From Streptomyces sp. SPB162 (GTDB taxonomy: Bacteria; Actinomycetota; Actinomycetes; Streptomycetales; Streptomycetaceae): a DNA stretch of 64,000 bases. Within the stretch, counting starts at the first letter, position 1. Every line of letters begins with the position of its first letter. Location: assembly GCF_029504575.1 (NCBI RefSeq), contig NZ_JAQFII010000001.1:6145001-6209000 (forward strand). The letters are read 5' to 3'. Positions 17,652 through 27,071 of the stretch are shown in pieces. A model generated the notes under the pieces. That model saw only the letters and a program-made list of their open reading frames with translations. It was not told the DNA's origin and did no database searches. The position numbers and the translations under genes were made by a program.

Positions 17652-18293
17652 TCAGTCCGTCCGGCCCGTCACGGCCACCGTGACGCCGAGGCCGATCATC
17701 GCCAGTCCGCCCGTGCCGCCGATGGCGGCGAGGCGGCGCGGGGAGCGCGCGAACCAGCTGCGGGCGGCGGCGGCGGTGAGGGCCCACAGGCTGTCGAAGA
17801 CCAGCACGGTCAGGCTGAACACCAGTCCCAGCACGAGCAGTTGCGAGTGCACGCGGCCGGCGGAGCGGTCCACGAACTGCGGCAGCACGGCGGCGAAGAA
17901 CACCATCGTCTTGGGGTTCGTCACTCCGACGACGAACCCCTCCCACAGGGTCCGCAGGCCGCCGCGCGCGGCGGTGCCGGGGACGTCCCGCTCCATGGTC
18001 AGGTCGCGGCGGTGCCGCAGCGCCTTCACCCCGAGGAAGATCAGATACGCGGCGCCTGTCAGCTTCAGCGCGAAGAACACCGCCGCCGAGCCCGCCACGA
18101 GCGAGCCGAGCCCGAGCGACACCGCCACGACCAGGACGTAGGAGCCCAGGGTGTTGCCGAGCACGCTCCTCAGGGCCGTGCGGCGGCCGTGGGCGAGGGC
18201 CCGGCCGAGGACGAACAGCACGCTGGGGCCCGGTATCAGGACCAGCAGCACGGACACCGCGGCGAACGCCAGAAGGCGGTCGGTCGACACCAT
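17652..18293 (-). CDS. LysE/RhtB-family exporter
   Basis: 213-aa inner-membrane exporter with six hydrophobic segments. The N-terminal 'LIPGPSVLFVLGRALAHGRR' contains the family PGP signature. LysE/RhtB proteins export amino acids or related metabolites. The second ATG (18293) is 8 bases after GGAGG, whereas the first (18299) is only 2 bases away, so 18293 is chosen. It lies downstream of a same-strand LuxR regulator gene, separated by a CCGAG-repeat tract. Confidence 0.87.
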   Translation of the reverse strand: MVSTDRLLAFAAVSVLLVLIPGPSVLFVLGRALAHGRRTALRSVLGNTLGSYVLVVAVSLGLGSLVAGSAAVFFALKLTGAAYLIFLGVKALRHRRDLTMERDVPGTAARGGLRTLWEGFVVGVTNPKTMVFFAAVLPQFVDRSAGRVHSQLLVLGLVFSLTVLVFDSLWALTAAAARSWFARSPRRLAAIGGTGGLAMIGLGVTVAVTGRTD

Positions 18294-18304
18294 CACCATT
18301 ACCT

Positions 18305-18352
18305 CCGAGCCGAGCCGAGCCGAGCGGATTCGATCCGATCCGAGCCGATCCG
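18305..18352. repeat. CCGAG/CCGAT pentamer repeat tract
   Basis: Four perfect CCGAG units (18305-18324) are followed by looser CCGAT/CCGAG units, filling the gap between the LysE and LuxR genes. It is slippage-prone DNA adjacent to the LysE ribosome binding site. Confidence 0.7.
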
Positions 18353-18353
18353 G

Positions 18354-19226
18354 TCAGGGAAGCAGCCCTGCCCGGCGCGCGGACACTACCGCCTCCAGCC
18401 GGGTGTGAGCACCCAGTTTTCGCATCGCGGAGCGCAGGTAGCTCTTGACGGTCTCCGGCCGCAGCCCCAGCCGCCGCCCGGTCTCCGCGTTCGTCGCACC
18501 CGAGGCCACGGTCGCCAGTACGTCGATCTCACGCGGCGCGAGCGGGGAGACCGGCGCCGTCGGCGGCAGTGGCTCGCGGACCGCGGAGACCTCGCCGTCC
18601 CGCCCCGGTGCACCCGACGCGGCGGCGATCCGCCCGCAGGCGGTCAGCAGCGCCTGCCGCAGCCGGGGGTCGGCGATCAGCGGCGCGAGGGCACGCAGCT
18701 CGCCGTGCGCCTCGCGGACCTCCTCCCAGGCCCGCGGGTCGACGGAGCGCGGCTGGTGGAAGCGGGCCAGCAGCCGGTGCGCCTCGTCGCGGACCGCGAG
18801 GGACTGCTCCAGCTCCCGGGCCGCGTCCACGGCGGCGGTCAGCGGCCGGTCCCCGAGCGCCATCGGCTGGCGCAGCGCGCCGTACAGCACCCCGCGCACC
18901 CGGCTGCGGACGACCACCGGCACCGCCAGGACGGACCGCAGGCCCTCGGCGGCCACGGCCTGGTCGTACTCGTGGCTGATCACCCGCGACGCGTGGTAGT
19001 CCGTCACCGAGAACGGCCGCGACAGGGCGATGGCCTTTCCGCCCAGCCCGTTGCCGGGGGTGATCGCCAGGGTGCGCAGCGCGGAGGTCTCCGTGCCCGA
19101 CAGCTCCGAGATCCGCAGCTGCCGCCCGCCGGTCAGCAGCCCGCCGAAGGCGACCGGCAGCCCGCCGGACCGCCGCATGCGCAGCAGGGCCGCCCGTACG
19201 TCGACGGCTTCGCCGGTTTCGCTCAC
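18354..19226 (-). CDS. GAF-domain LuxR-type transcriptional regulator
   Basis: 290 aa: a GAF-like sensor (about 1-145, with 'GLRSVLAVPVVVRSRVRGVL'), a helical linker and a C-terminal LuxR HTH ('ATVASGATNAETGRRLGLRP', ~235-254, then 'VKSYLRSAMRKLG'). Such regulators near acyl-CoA synthetase genes often control aromatic or fatty-acid catabolism. It is divergent from the acyl-CoA synthetase at 19342. GTG 19226 has AAGGAG 5 bases upstream, within a duplicated 19-bp unit. Confidence 0.82.
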   Translation of the reverse strand: MSETGEAVDVRAALLRMRRSGGLPVAFGGLLTGGRQLRISELSGTETSALRTLAITPGNGLGGKAIALSRPFSVTDYHASRVISHEYDQAVAAEGLRSVLAVPVVVRSRVRGVLYGALRQPMALGDRPLTAAVDAARELEQSLAVRDEAHRLLARFHQPRSVDPRAWEEVREAHGELRALAPLIADPRLRQALLTACGRIAAASGAPGRDGEVSAVREPLPPTAPVSPLAPREIDVLATVASGATNAETGRRLGLRPETVKSYLRSAMRKLGAHTRLEAVVSARRAGLLP

Positions 19227-19263
19227 GTCACTCCTTCAGCCCGAAGTCACTCCTTCAGCCCGA
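19227..19263. repeat. Tandem 19-bp duplication carrying the ribosome binding site of the LuxR gene
   Basis: GTCACTCCTTCAGCCCGAA occurs twice in a row. Read on the minus strand, each copy contains AAGGAGTGAC, so the SD is duplicated directly before GTG 19226. A CACCCCC/GGGGGTG hairpin follows at 19264-19281. Confidence 0.75.
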
Positions 19264-19341
19264 CACCCCCGTCCGGGGGTGGTGAGACCCGGGTCACTGG
19301 ATGGACGATGCTACTCAGCGGTCAAGCACTGAGGAGGGCAC

Positions 19342-21039
19342 ATGACGGCGAGCGGTGCGACGACCGGAGGGACCGAGGGGCCGACGGCGGAGTTCCGGGC
19401 GGCCCGGGACTTCCTGCTGCGGTACCGCGAGGAGTACGCGCAGGCCTACGCGGGATTCCGCTGGCCCGAGCCCGAGTACTTCAACTGGGCGCTGGACTGG
19501 TTCGACGAGATCGCCCGGGACAACGACCGCACCGCGCTGTGGATCGTGGAGGAGGACGGCTCGGAAGGCGTCCACTCCTTCGCGGAGCTGGCCGACCGGT
19601 CGAACCGGGTCGCCAACCACCTCAGGGGTCTGGGGGTGCGGGCCGGTGACCGGATCGTCGTCATGCTCGGCAACCAGGTCGAGCTCTGGGAGACGGCGCT
19701 CGCCGCGATGAAACTGCGGGCCGTCGTCATCCCCGCCACTCCGCTGCTCGGCCCCGCCGACCTGCTGGACCGCATCGAGCGCGGCGGCGCCCGGCACGTC
19801 GTGGTGCGCGCCGAGGACACCGCCAAGTTCGACCAGGTACCGGGGGACTACACCCGCGTCGTGGTCGGCGGCGAGGCGCTGGACTGGCACCCCTACGAGG
19901 AGGCGTACGCGAGCCCGGCCGACTTCACGCCGGACGGCCCCACCCGGGGCGCCGATCCGCTGATGCTCTACTTCACCTCCGGCACCACCGCCCGGCCCAA
20001 GCTCGTCGAGCACACCCACATCTCGTACCCGGTCGGGCACCTGGCCACCATGTACTGGATCGGCCTGCGGCCCGGGGACGTCCACCTCAACATCTCCTCA
20101 CCCGGTTGGGCCAAGCACGCCTGGAGCAACCTCTTCGCCCCGTGGAACGCCGAGGCGACGGTCTTCATCCACAACTACACCCGTTTCGACGCGGCCCGGC
20201 TGATGGCGGAGATGGACCGCTGCGCGGTGACCAGCTTCTGCGCCCCGCCGACCGTGTGGCGGATGCTGATCCAGGCGGACCTCAGCGCGCTGCGCACCCC
20301 GCCGCGCGAGGTGGTCGCGGCGGGCGAGCCGCTGAACCCCGAGGTCATCGAGCACGTCCGGCGGGCCTGGGGCGTCACCATCCGGGACGGTTTCGGCCAG
20401 ACGGAGACGGCGGTGCAGGTCGCCAACAGCCCAGGCCAGCCGCTCAAGACCGGCTCGATGGGCCGTCCGAGCCCCGGTTACGTGGTCGCGCTCGTCGATC
20501 CGGTCACCGGCGAGCCGGGCGACGAGGGCGAGATCTGCCTGGACCTCACCCACCGCCCGGTGGGTCTGATGACCGGCTACGCGGGCGACGCGGAACGCAC
20601 GGCGGCGGCGATGGCGGGCGGCTACTACCGCACGGGCGACATCGGTTCGCGCGACGCCGACGGCTACATCACCTACGTCGGCCGCTCCGACGACGTGTTC
20701 AAGGCGTCGGACTACAAGATCTCCCCGTTCGAGCTGGAGAGCGTGCTGCTGGAGCACGAGGCGGTCGCCGAGGCCGCCGTCGTCCCGGCACCCGATCCGC
20801 TGCGGCTCGCCGTGCCGAAGGCGTACGTCGTGCTCGCGGCCGGCTGGGAGCCGGGCGCGGAGGCCGCGAAGGCGATCTTCGCGCACTCCCGCGCGGCGCT
20901 CGCCCCGTACCAGCGCATCCGCCGTCTGGAGTTCGCGGACCTGCCGAAGACCGTGTCCGGCAAGATCCGCCGAATCGAACTGCGCGAGGCCACCGCCCGG
21001 GACGGCGGCGCCGAGTACCGCGAGGAGGACCACCGATGA
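19342..21039 (+). CDS. Medium-chain/aromatic acyl-CoA synthetase (AMP-binding)
   Basis: 565-aa acid-CoA ligase of the ANL superfamily. It shows the AMP-binding P-loop 'YFTSGTTARPK' (~211), 'DGFGQTE' (A5), 'YYRTGD' (A7) and the C-terminal catalytic Lys in 'KTVSGKIRR'. The N-terminus ('FNWALDWFDEIA') resembles the ACSM/medium-chain subgroup. Its stop overlaps the start of the next acyl-CoA synthetase gene (ATGA), so the two are translationally coupled. The substrate is not predictable here. Confidence 0.87.
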   Translation: MTASGATTGGTEGPTAEFRAARDFLLRYREEYAQAYAGFRWPEPEYFNWALDWFDEIARDNDRTALWIVEEDGSEGVHSFAELADRSNRVANHLRGLGVRAGDRIVVMLGNQVELWETALAAMKLRAVVIPATPLLGPADLLDRIERGGARHVVVRAEDTAKFDQVPGDYTRVVVGGEALDWHPYEEAYASPADFTPDGPTRGADPLMLYFTSGTTARPKLVEHTHISYPVGHLATMYWIGLRPGDVHLNISSPGWAKHAWSNLFAPWNAEATVFIHNYTRFDAARLMAEMDRCAVTSFCAPPTVWRMLIQADLSALRTPPREVVAAGEPLNPEVIEHVRRAWGVTIRDGFGQTETAVQVANSPGQPLKTGSMGRPSPGYVVALVDPVTGEPGDEGEICLDLTHRPVGLMTGYAGDAERTAAAMAGGYYRTGDIGSRDADGYITYVGRSDDVFKASDYKISPFELESVLLEHEAVAEAAVVPAPDPLRLAVPKAYVVLAAGWEPGAEAAKAIFAHSRAALAPYQRIRRLEFADLPKTVSGKIRRIELREATARDGGAEYREEDHR

Positions 21040-22707
21040 CGGCGACCGAGCGGATATCCCCGGCCGAGCTGTCCTACGCGAGCGGCACCGGAACCACCCC
21101 GCTGCTCGGCGACACCATCGGCCGCAACCTGGACCGGGCCGTCGCCGCGTACCCCGCGCGCGAGGCCCTGGTGGACGTGCCGACCGGCCGCCGCTGGACC
21201 TACACCGAGTTCGGCCGGGCCGTCGACGAGGTGGCGCTGGGGCTGGCGGCCAAGGGCGTGTCCCGGGGCGACCGGGTCGGTATCTGGGCGGTGAACTGTC
21301 GCGGAGTGGGTGCTCGTCCAGTACGCGACGGCGCGGCTCGGCGCCGTCATGGTCAACATCAACCCGGCCTACCGGGTGCACGAGCTGGAGTTCGTCCTCA
21401 GGCAGGCCGGCATCGAGGTGCTGATCGCCTCGACCGCGTACAAGGCCAGCGACTACCGGGCGATGACGGAGCAGGTGCGCGCCGGCTGTCCGCTGCTGCG
21501 GGAGGTCGTGTACATCGGCGACCCGGGCTGGGACGAACTGCTGGCGGGCGGGTCCGTGCTGCCCGCCGGGCACCTGGCCGCGTGCGAGGCGGCGAACAGC
21601 TGCGACGACCCGGTCAACATCCAGTACACCTCGGGCACCACCGGCTTCCCCAAGGGCGCCACGCTCTCGCACCACAACATCCTCAACAACGGCTACTTCG
21701 TCGGCGAGATGATCGGCTACACCGAGCACGACCGGGTGTGCCTGCCCGTCCCCTTCTACCACTGCTTCGGCATGGTGATGGGCAACCTGGGCGCCACCAG
21801 TCACGGCGCCTGCATCGTCATCCCGGCCCCCGCCTTCGACCCGGTCGCCACCCTGCACGCGGTCGAGCGGGAGCGCTGCACCTCGCTCTACGGCGTGCCG
21901 ACGATGTTCATCGCCGAACTGGACCTGCCGGACTTCGCGACCTTCGACCTGTCGTCGCTGCGCACCGGCATCATGGCCGGGTCGCCGTGCTCCGTGGAGG
22001 TGATGAAGCGGGTGGTCGCCGAGATGCACATGGCCGAGGTGTCCATCGCCTACGGCATGACGGAGACGTCGCCCGTCTCCACCCAGACCCGGCGCGAGGA
22101 CGATCTGGAGCGCCGCACCGCCACCGTCGGCCGCGTCCTGCCGCACCTGGAGGTGAAGGTCGTCGATCCGGCGACCGGCACGACCGTGCCGCGCGGGACG
22201 ACGGGGGAGCTGTGCACCCGCGGCTACTCGGTGATGCTGGGGTACTGGGAGGAGCCGGAGCGGACCGCCGAGGCGATCGACGCCGCGCGCTGGATGCACA
22301 CCGGCGACCTCGCGGTGATGCGGCCCGACGGCTATCTGTCCGTCGTCGGCAGGATCAAGGACATGATCATCCGGGGTGGGGAGAACGTCTATCCCCGGGA
22401 GATCGAGGAGTTCCTGTACACCCACCCGAAGATCGCCGACGTGCAGGTCGTCGGGGTGCCGGACGAGCGGTACGGCGAGGAGATCGTGGCCTGCGTCGTC
22501 CTGCGCGACCCCGCGGAGCCGCTCACCGTCGAGGAGCTCGACGCCTTCTGCCGCGGGCGGCTCGCGCACTTCAAGATCCCGCGCGGGCTGCGCCTGCTGG
22601 ACGCCTTCCCGATGACGGTCAGCGGGAAGATACGCAAGATCGAGCTGCGCGAGGACGTGGTGCGGGAGAGGTCATCCGAAGCGGGCGGCCAGGCCCTGTC
22701 CCAGTAG
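21036..22707 (+). CDS. FadD-like acyl-CoA synthetase (frameshift in the given sequence)
   Basis: ATG 21036 overlaps the previous stop. The first ~88 residues end 'GDRVGIWAVNC' and the frame is then lost by an inserted C at 21300. Deleting it gives 'NCAEWVLVQYATARLGAVMV', which joins perfectly to the downstream frame. That part carries 'QYTSGTTGFPKG' (P-loop), 'YGMTETSPVS', 'WMHTGDLAV' and 'MTVSGKIRK'. The corrected protein is about 556 aa, normal for FadD-type ligases. The insertion sits on the 500-bp lattice, so it is probably artefactual. Confidence 0.85.
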
Positions 22708-23328
22708 GCCGAAGGCCAGCTCGAGCTCCGCGGCCGCCTCGGGATACACCTCGTCGGCTGCGCGGCCGTCCGCCAGCTTCCGCCAGTTGGCCAGTGCCAG
22801 GACCCGGTGCACGGAGATGATCTGCGCCGCCGCGAGTCGCGGCAGCAGGTCGTCCGGCGCGGCCGAGGAGGCCTCTCGCAACGCCTCGGCCAGCGCTTCC
22901 TGGTCGCGGACGGTGTACTCGGCCAGTCGCGCTCCCAGGCTGGGCGCCGAGTAGAGCAGCCGGAGGTACGCCAGTACCTCCGGGGTGTCGTTGAGCCCGC
23001 TGATCGGATCGCGGGCGTCGAGGCCCGCCGCGCAGTGCAGGTGCAGCGCCGTGAGCGGGGCGCGGTCCGCGGCGCGGTCCCGCACCACCCGGGCGAACTC
23101 GCCCTCGTGGTCGGCGAACCGGTGCAGCGCGAGGTCCTCCTTGGCGGGGAAGTACCGGAAGAGCGTCGGCTTGGAGACCTCGGCCGCGGCGGCGATCTCG
23201 GCGACCGGCACCTGGTCGAACCCGCGCTTGAGGAACAGCTCGATGGCCGTGTCGGAGATGTTCTGCCGGGTCCTGGCCTTCTTCAGCTCCCGCAGTCCGC
23301 TCGGCGGACCGGGCCGGTTGTCGTCCAT
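22672..23328 (-). CDS. TetR-family transcriptional regulator
   Basis: 218 aa with a TetR HTH near the N-terminus ('PVAEIAAAAEVSKPTLFRYF', about 41-60) and a helical ligand domain. Its 3' end overlaps the convergent acyl-CoA synthetase gene by 36 bases. It is divergent from the FAD monooxygenase at 23460 and most plausibly regulates that gene. The ligand is unknown. Confidence 0.87.
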   Translation of the reverse strand: MDDNRPGPPSGLRELKKARTRQNISDTAIELFLKRGFDQVPVAEIAAAAEVSKPTLFRYFPAKEDLALHRFADHEGEFARVVRDRAADRAPLTALHLHCAAGLDARDPISGLNDTPEVLAYLRLLYSAPSLGARLAEYTVRDQEALAEALREASSAAPDDLLPRLAAAQIISVHRVLALANWRKLADGRAADEVYPEAAAELELAFGLLGQGLAARFG

Positions 23329-23459
23329 GGCGCTGATCCTAGCCGAAGGGCAATCAGGTCAGAAACGTTACCCGGTTGCATATGAGACTCGGTCATGGTT
23401 CTATTCATGGTGTCGCCGCCCCTACGGACGTCGACCGGGTGCCGAGGAGAGGACTGCCG

Positions 23460-24986
23460 ATGAGCAGCGTGCTGATCGTGGGAGCGGGACCGACCGGGCT
23501 GACGCTGGCCTGTGAACTGGCGCGGCGCGGCGCCGCCGTTCGGATCGTGGAGAGGTCCCCGGCCCCGCAGAGGGGCTCTCGCGGCAAGGGGCTCAACGCG
23601 CGCAGTCTGGAGGTGTTCGAGGGCATGGGGATCCTCGACCGCCTCCAGGCGCTCGGGCGCGACGATCTGTTCTTCCGCAAGTACCGGAACGGCGAGCCGG
23701 TCTCCGACACCGACCCCTTCGCGAAGTTCGCGCCGGCGCCCGGCGCCCCGTACGTCCGCGGGCTGCTCATCGCGCAGTGGAACGTCGAGCGGGTGCTGCG
23801 GGACCGGCTCGCCGAGTGGGGTGTGCGCGTGGAGTTCGGCACCGAGCTGACGGGGTTCGAGCAGACCGCCGACGCCGTGACCGCCACGCTCGCGGGCGGC
23901 GAGCGGCTCGAGGTGTCCCACCTGGTGGGCTGCGACGGCGGGCGCAGCGGGATCCGCAAGGCGCTGCCGGTCACCTTCGAGGGCCGGACGCTGCAGGAGC
24001 AGAGGATGGTCATCGGCGACGTCGAGGCCGAGGGACTGAGCCAGGACCTGTGGCACCAGTGGATCGACGAGGACGGCGGCATCATGCTCTGTCCGCTCCC
24101 CGCCACCTCGGTGTTCCAGCTCCAGGCGGCCCCCGAGCGGGACGCGGAGGGACAGCCGGTGGAAGCGTCGCTGGAGAGCTTCCAGCGCCTGTTCGACCAG
24201 CACGCACGGATCCCCGGCATCAAGCTCACCAACCCCGACTGGATCTCCACCTACCGCGTCAACGAGCGCATGGCCGACCGTTTCCGCGTCGGCCGGGTCC
24301 TGCTCGCCGGGGACGCCGCCCATGTGCACTCCATAGCGGGCGGCCTCGGCATGAACACCGGCATCCAGGACGCGTACAACCTCGGCTGGAAACTGGCGCT
24401 GGTGGTGGCGGGCCGGGCCGGTGACGGGCTGCTCGACACCTACGAGGAGGAGCGGCTGCCGATCGCCGCGTGGACGATCGACACGAGCGGCGAGCGGTGG
24501 CGCGCGGTCTCGCGGTCGATCAGGGCAGCGGGCAGCGGCACGGAAGGTGTGATCACGCCCGACGTACTCGGGCTGGGGCTGGGGTACCGCTGGAGTTCGC
24601 TGGCCGTGGAGCACGACGCCCGGGCCGACGACGCCGTGCTGCGCGCCGGGGACCGCGCGCCCGACGCCCCGCTGCGGGACGCCGACGGCGCCGCCGTCCG
24701 GCTCTTCGAGATATTCAGCGGCACGCACTTCACGCTGCTGGGCTTCGGCGCCGGCAGCGCGGCGGCGCTCCGGGAGACCGCGGACCGGCACGGCGACTCG
24801 GTGTGGAGCTACCTGATCGGGGCGGACTCCGGCGCCTTGGACGATTTCGAGGGGCACGCGGTACGCGAGTACGGCGTCACCGGCGACGCCCTGGTGCTCG
24901 TCCGCCCGGACGGCCACATCGCGCTCACCGCCCGGGGCGATGACGTCCGGGCGGTGCACGACTACCTCGGCCGGCTGGGCGGCTGA
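23460..24986 (+). CDS. FAD-dependent aromatic monooxygenase (PheA/TfdB type)
   Basis: 508-aa group A flavin hydroxylase. The Rossmann GxGxxG is in 'VLIVGAGPTGLTLACELARR' (4-23), the second FAD motif in 'RVLLAGDAAHVHSIAGGLGM' (~280-299), and a thioredoxin-like C-terminal domain spans about 390-508. ATG 23460 has GAGGAGAGGA 6 bases upstream. Such enzymes hydroxylate phenolic substrates using NAD(P)H. The divergent TetR gene may control it. Confidence 0.87.
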   Translation: MSSVLIVGAGPTGLTLACELARRGAAVRIVERSPAPQRGSRGKGLNARSLEVFEGMGILDRLQALGRDDLFFRKYRNGEPVSDTDPFAKFAPAPGAPYVRGLLIAQWNVERVLRDRLAEWGVRVEFGTELTGFEQTADAVTATLAGGERLEVSHLVGCDGGRSGIRKALPVTFEGRTLQEQRMVIGDVEAEGLSQDLWHQWIDEDGGIMLCPLPATSVFQLQAAPERDAEGQPVEASLESFQRLFDQHARIPGIKLTNPDWISTYRVNERMADRFRVGRVLLAGDAAHVHSIAGGLGMNTGIQDAYNLGWKLALVVAGRAGDGLLDTYEEERLPIAAWTIDTSGERWRAVSRSIRAAGSGTEGVITPDVLGLGLGYRWSSLAVEHDARADDAVLRAGDRAPDAPLRDADGAAVRLFEIFSGTHFTLLGFGAGSAAALRETADRHGDSVWSYLIGADSGALDDFEGHAVREYGVTGDALVLVRPDGHIALTARGDDVRAVHDYLGRLGG

Positions 24987-24995
24987 CCCCGGGCA

Positions 24996-25041
24996 CGACC
25001 GCGCCCCCCGGCGTGGTCAGGTCGGCCGGGGGGCGCGGTCG
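24996..25041. terminator. Strong bidirectional hairpin terminator
   Basis: CGACCGCGCCCCCCGGC and its exact complement form a 17-bp stem with a 12-base loop between the convergent monooxygenase and gcl genes. Confidence 0.88.
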
Positions 25042-25062
25042 GGCAGTGCGGGGGCGGCGTGC

Positions 25063-26841
25063 TCAGACCAGCGGCAGGACCGCGGTCGGGGCGTGGCCCG
25101 GCTCGGTGGCCAGGTCCTCCCACTCGTTGACGCTGGCGATGTCGCTGCCGCTCATCGAGATGTTGGTGATGCGCTCCAGGATCGCCTCGACGACCACCGG
25201 GACGCGGTACTCCGCGGCCAGCTTCTTGGCCTGCTCGAAAGCGGGCAGCAGCTGGTCCGGCTCGGTGACCCGGATCGCCTTGCAGCCCAGGCCCTCGACG
25301 ACCTTGACGTGGTCGACGCCGTAGACACCCAGCTCGGGGGAGTTGATGTTCTCGAACTCCAGGTTCACCTGGAAGTTGATGTCGAGGTTGCGCTGCGCCT
25401 GGCGGATCAGGCCCAGGTACGCGTTGTTCACCAGGACGTGGACGTACGGGATCCTGTGCTGCGCGCCGACCGCCAGCTCTTCGAGCATGAACTGGAAGTC
25501 GTAGTCGCCGGAGAGCGCGACGACCGTGCCCTCGGGGTCGGCCTTGGCGACACCAAGCGCGGCCGGGATGGTCCAGCCGAGCGGGCCGGCCTGGCCGCAG
25601 TTGATCCAGTGCCGCGGCTTGTAGACGTGCAGCATCTGGGCGCCGGCGATCTGGGAGAGGCCGATGGTGGTGACGTACCGCGTCTCCGGCCCGAAGGCGC
25701 GGTTCATCTCCTCGTAGACGCGCTGCGGCTTGATCGGCACGTTGTCGAAGTGCGTACGGCGCTGCAGGGTGGCCTTGCGGTGCTGGGCGGAAGCGGCCCA
25801 CTCGCTGCGGTCGGGCAGCCGGCCCGCGGCCTTGAGCTCCTTCGCCACCTCGACGAAGAGTTCCAGCGCGGCCTTGGCGTCCGACGCGATCCCGTACTCC
25901 GGCGCGAAGATCTTGCCGATCTGGGTGGGCTCGATGTCGACGTGGACGAACGTGCGGCCCTTGGTGTAGACGTCCAGCTTGCCGGTGTGGCGGTTGGCCC
26001 AGCGGTTGCCGATGCCCAGGACGAAGTCCGACTCCAGCATTGTCGCGTTGCCGTAGCGGTGCGAGGTCTGCAGGCCGACCATGCCGGCGTTCAGCGGGTG
26101 GTCGTCGGCGATGATGCCCCAGCCCATCAGGGTGGGGATGACCGGCGTGCCGGTCAGCTCGGCGAACTCGACCAGCAACTCGGAGGCGTCGGCGTTGATG
26201 ATGCCGCCACCGGCGACGATCAACGGGCGCTCGGACGCGAGCAGCAGGGAGATCGCCTTCTCGATCTGGGCACGGGACGCCACCGGCTTGTAGACGGGCA
26301 GCGGCTGGTACGTCGCGGGGTCGAACTCGATCTCGGTCAGCTGCACGTCGATCGGCAGGTCGATGAGGACCGGTCCCGGCCGTCCCGAGCGCATCAGGTG
26401 GAACGCCTGCTGGAAGACGCCGGGGACCTGCGCGGCCTCCAGGACCGTGGTGGCGGCCTTGGTGACCGGCTTGGCGATCGACGCGATGTCGACGGCCTGG
26501 AAGTCCTCCTTGTGGAGCACCGCGACCGGGGCCTGGCCGGTGATGCACAGGATCGGGATCGAGTCGGCGATCGCCGAGTAGAGCCCGGTGATCATGTCGG
26601 TGCCGGCCGGGCCGGACGTACCGATGCAGACGCCGATGTTGCCCGGGTTGGCGCGGGTGTACCCCTCGGCCATGTGGGACGCGCCCTCGACGTGGCGGGC
26701 GAGCGTGTGGTCGATGCCCCCGCCGGCCTTGAGCGCGGCGTAGAAGGGGTTGATCGCGGCGCCCGGCACACCGAACGCGTCGGTGACGCCCTCGAGCTTG
26801 AGGATCTCCACGGCCGCACGGGCGGCAGTCATACGAGGCAT
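25063..26841 (-). CDS. gcl: Glyoxylate carboligase (tartronate-semialdehyde synthase)
   Basis: 592-aa ThDP- and FAD-dependent enzyme joining two glyoxylates to tartronate semialdehyde plus CO2. It is collinear with E. coli Gcl. 'RHVEGASHMAEGY' carries Val where most ThDP enzymes have the catalytic Glu, the hallmark of this family; 'GDYDFQFMLEELAVG' is the ThDP/Mg motif. It handles glyoxylate released from allantoin and feeds GlxR and Hyi, encoded a few kb away. A TTGACG-17-TAGATT promoter with two AllR-type operators lies upstream, so allantoin-pathway repression by AllR is expected. Confidence 0.95.
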   Translation of the reverse strand: MPRMTAARAAVEILKLEGVTDAFGVPGAAINPFYAALKAGGGIDHTLARHVEGASHMAEGYTRANPGNIGVCIGTSGPAGTDMITGLYSAIADSIPILCITGQAPVAVLHKEDFQAVDIASIAKPVTKAATTVLEAAQVPGVFQQAFHLMRSGRPGPVLIDLPIDVQLTEIEFDPATYQPLPVYKPVASRAQIEKAISLLLASERPLIVAGGGIINADASELLVEFAELTGTPVIPTLMGWGIIADDHPLNAGMVGLQTSHRYGNATMLESDFVLGIGNRWANRHTGKLDVYTKGRTFVHVDIEPTQIGKIFAPEYGIASDAKAALELFVEVAKELKAAGRLPDRSEWAASAQHRKATLQRRTHFDNVPIKPQRVYEEMNRAFGPETRYVTTIGLSQIAGAQMLHVYKPRHWINCGQAGPLGWTIPAALGVAKADPEGTVVALSGDYDFQFMLEELAVGAQHRIPYVHVLVNNAYLGLIRQAQRNLDINFQVNLEFENINSPELGVYGVDHVKVVEGLGCKAIRVTEPDQLLPAFEQAKKLAAEYRVPVVVEAILERITNISMSGSDIASVNEWEDLATEPGHAPTAVLPLV

Positions 26842-26916
26842 CGCGTACTCCTGGGTCGGACTGTCGGGGTGGGCTCTTGCTGCGAGGCCAGGGCGCCCGG
26901 TTTCCGTTGTATTTGT

Positions 26917-26983
26917 TTCCGCAATGCGGAAGTCTAGTTCTGCTATATGGAAGTAATCTAGAACGAGGCCTTCGACTCGTCAA
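26917..26983 (-). promoter_or_regulatory. gcl promoter with two AllR-type operators 21 bp apart
   Basis: On the minus strand: -35 TTGACG (26983-26978), 17-base spacer, -10 TAGATT (26960-26955). Operator 1 is the 15-mer TTCCGCAATGCGGAA (26917-26931), palindromic except the centre. Operator 2 is TTCTGCTATATGGAA (26938-26952), offset by exactly 21 bp. The inferred transcript start falls in operator 2. Binding by AllR is inferred from recurrence at other glyoxylate/allantoin genes. Confidence 0.82.
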
Positions 26984-27017
26984 GGCAGTGCCTCCCTCGA
27001 CCTCCTCGGGACGCGAA

Positions 27018-27047
27018 AAAGCGGGCTGCCGACCGGCAACCCGCTTT
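27018..27047 (-). terminator. Rho-independent terminator of the zinc-ribbon gene
   Basis: Read on the minus strand, a GC-rich stem (AAAGCGGG...CCCGCTTT with inner TGCCG/CGGCA and one mismatch) is followed by TTTTTCGC, 25 bp after the stop at 27072. A T tract is uncommon for this genome. Confidence 0.82.
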
Positions 27048-27071
27048 CGTTAAAAGTGCGTTCACGGAGGG

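Noticed and set aside
20098..22569. Long minus-strand open frame opposite the acyl-CoA synthetases
   Set aside because: The plus strand encodes complete ANL motifs; the opposite translation is Arg/His/Gly-rich without domains.
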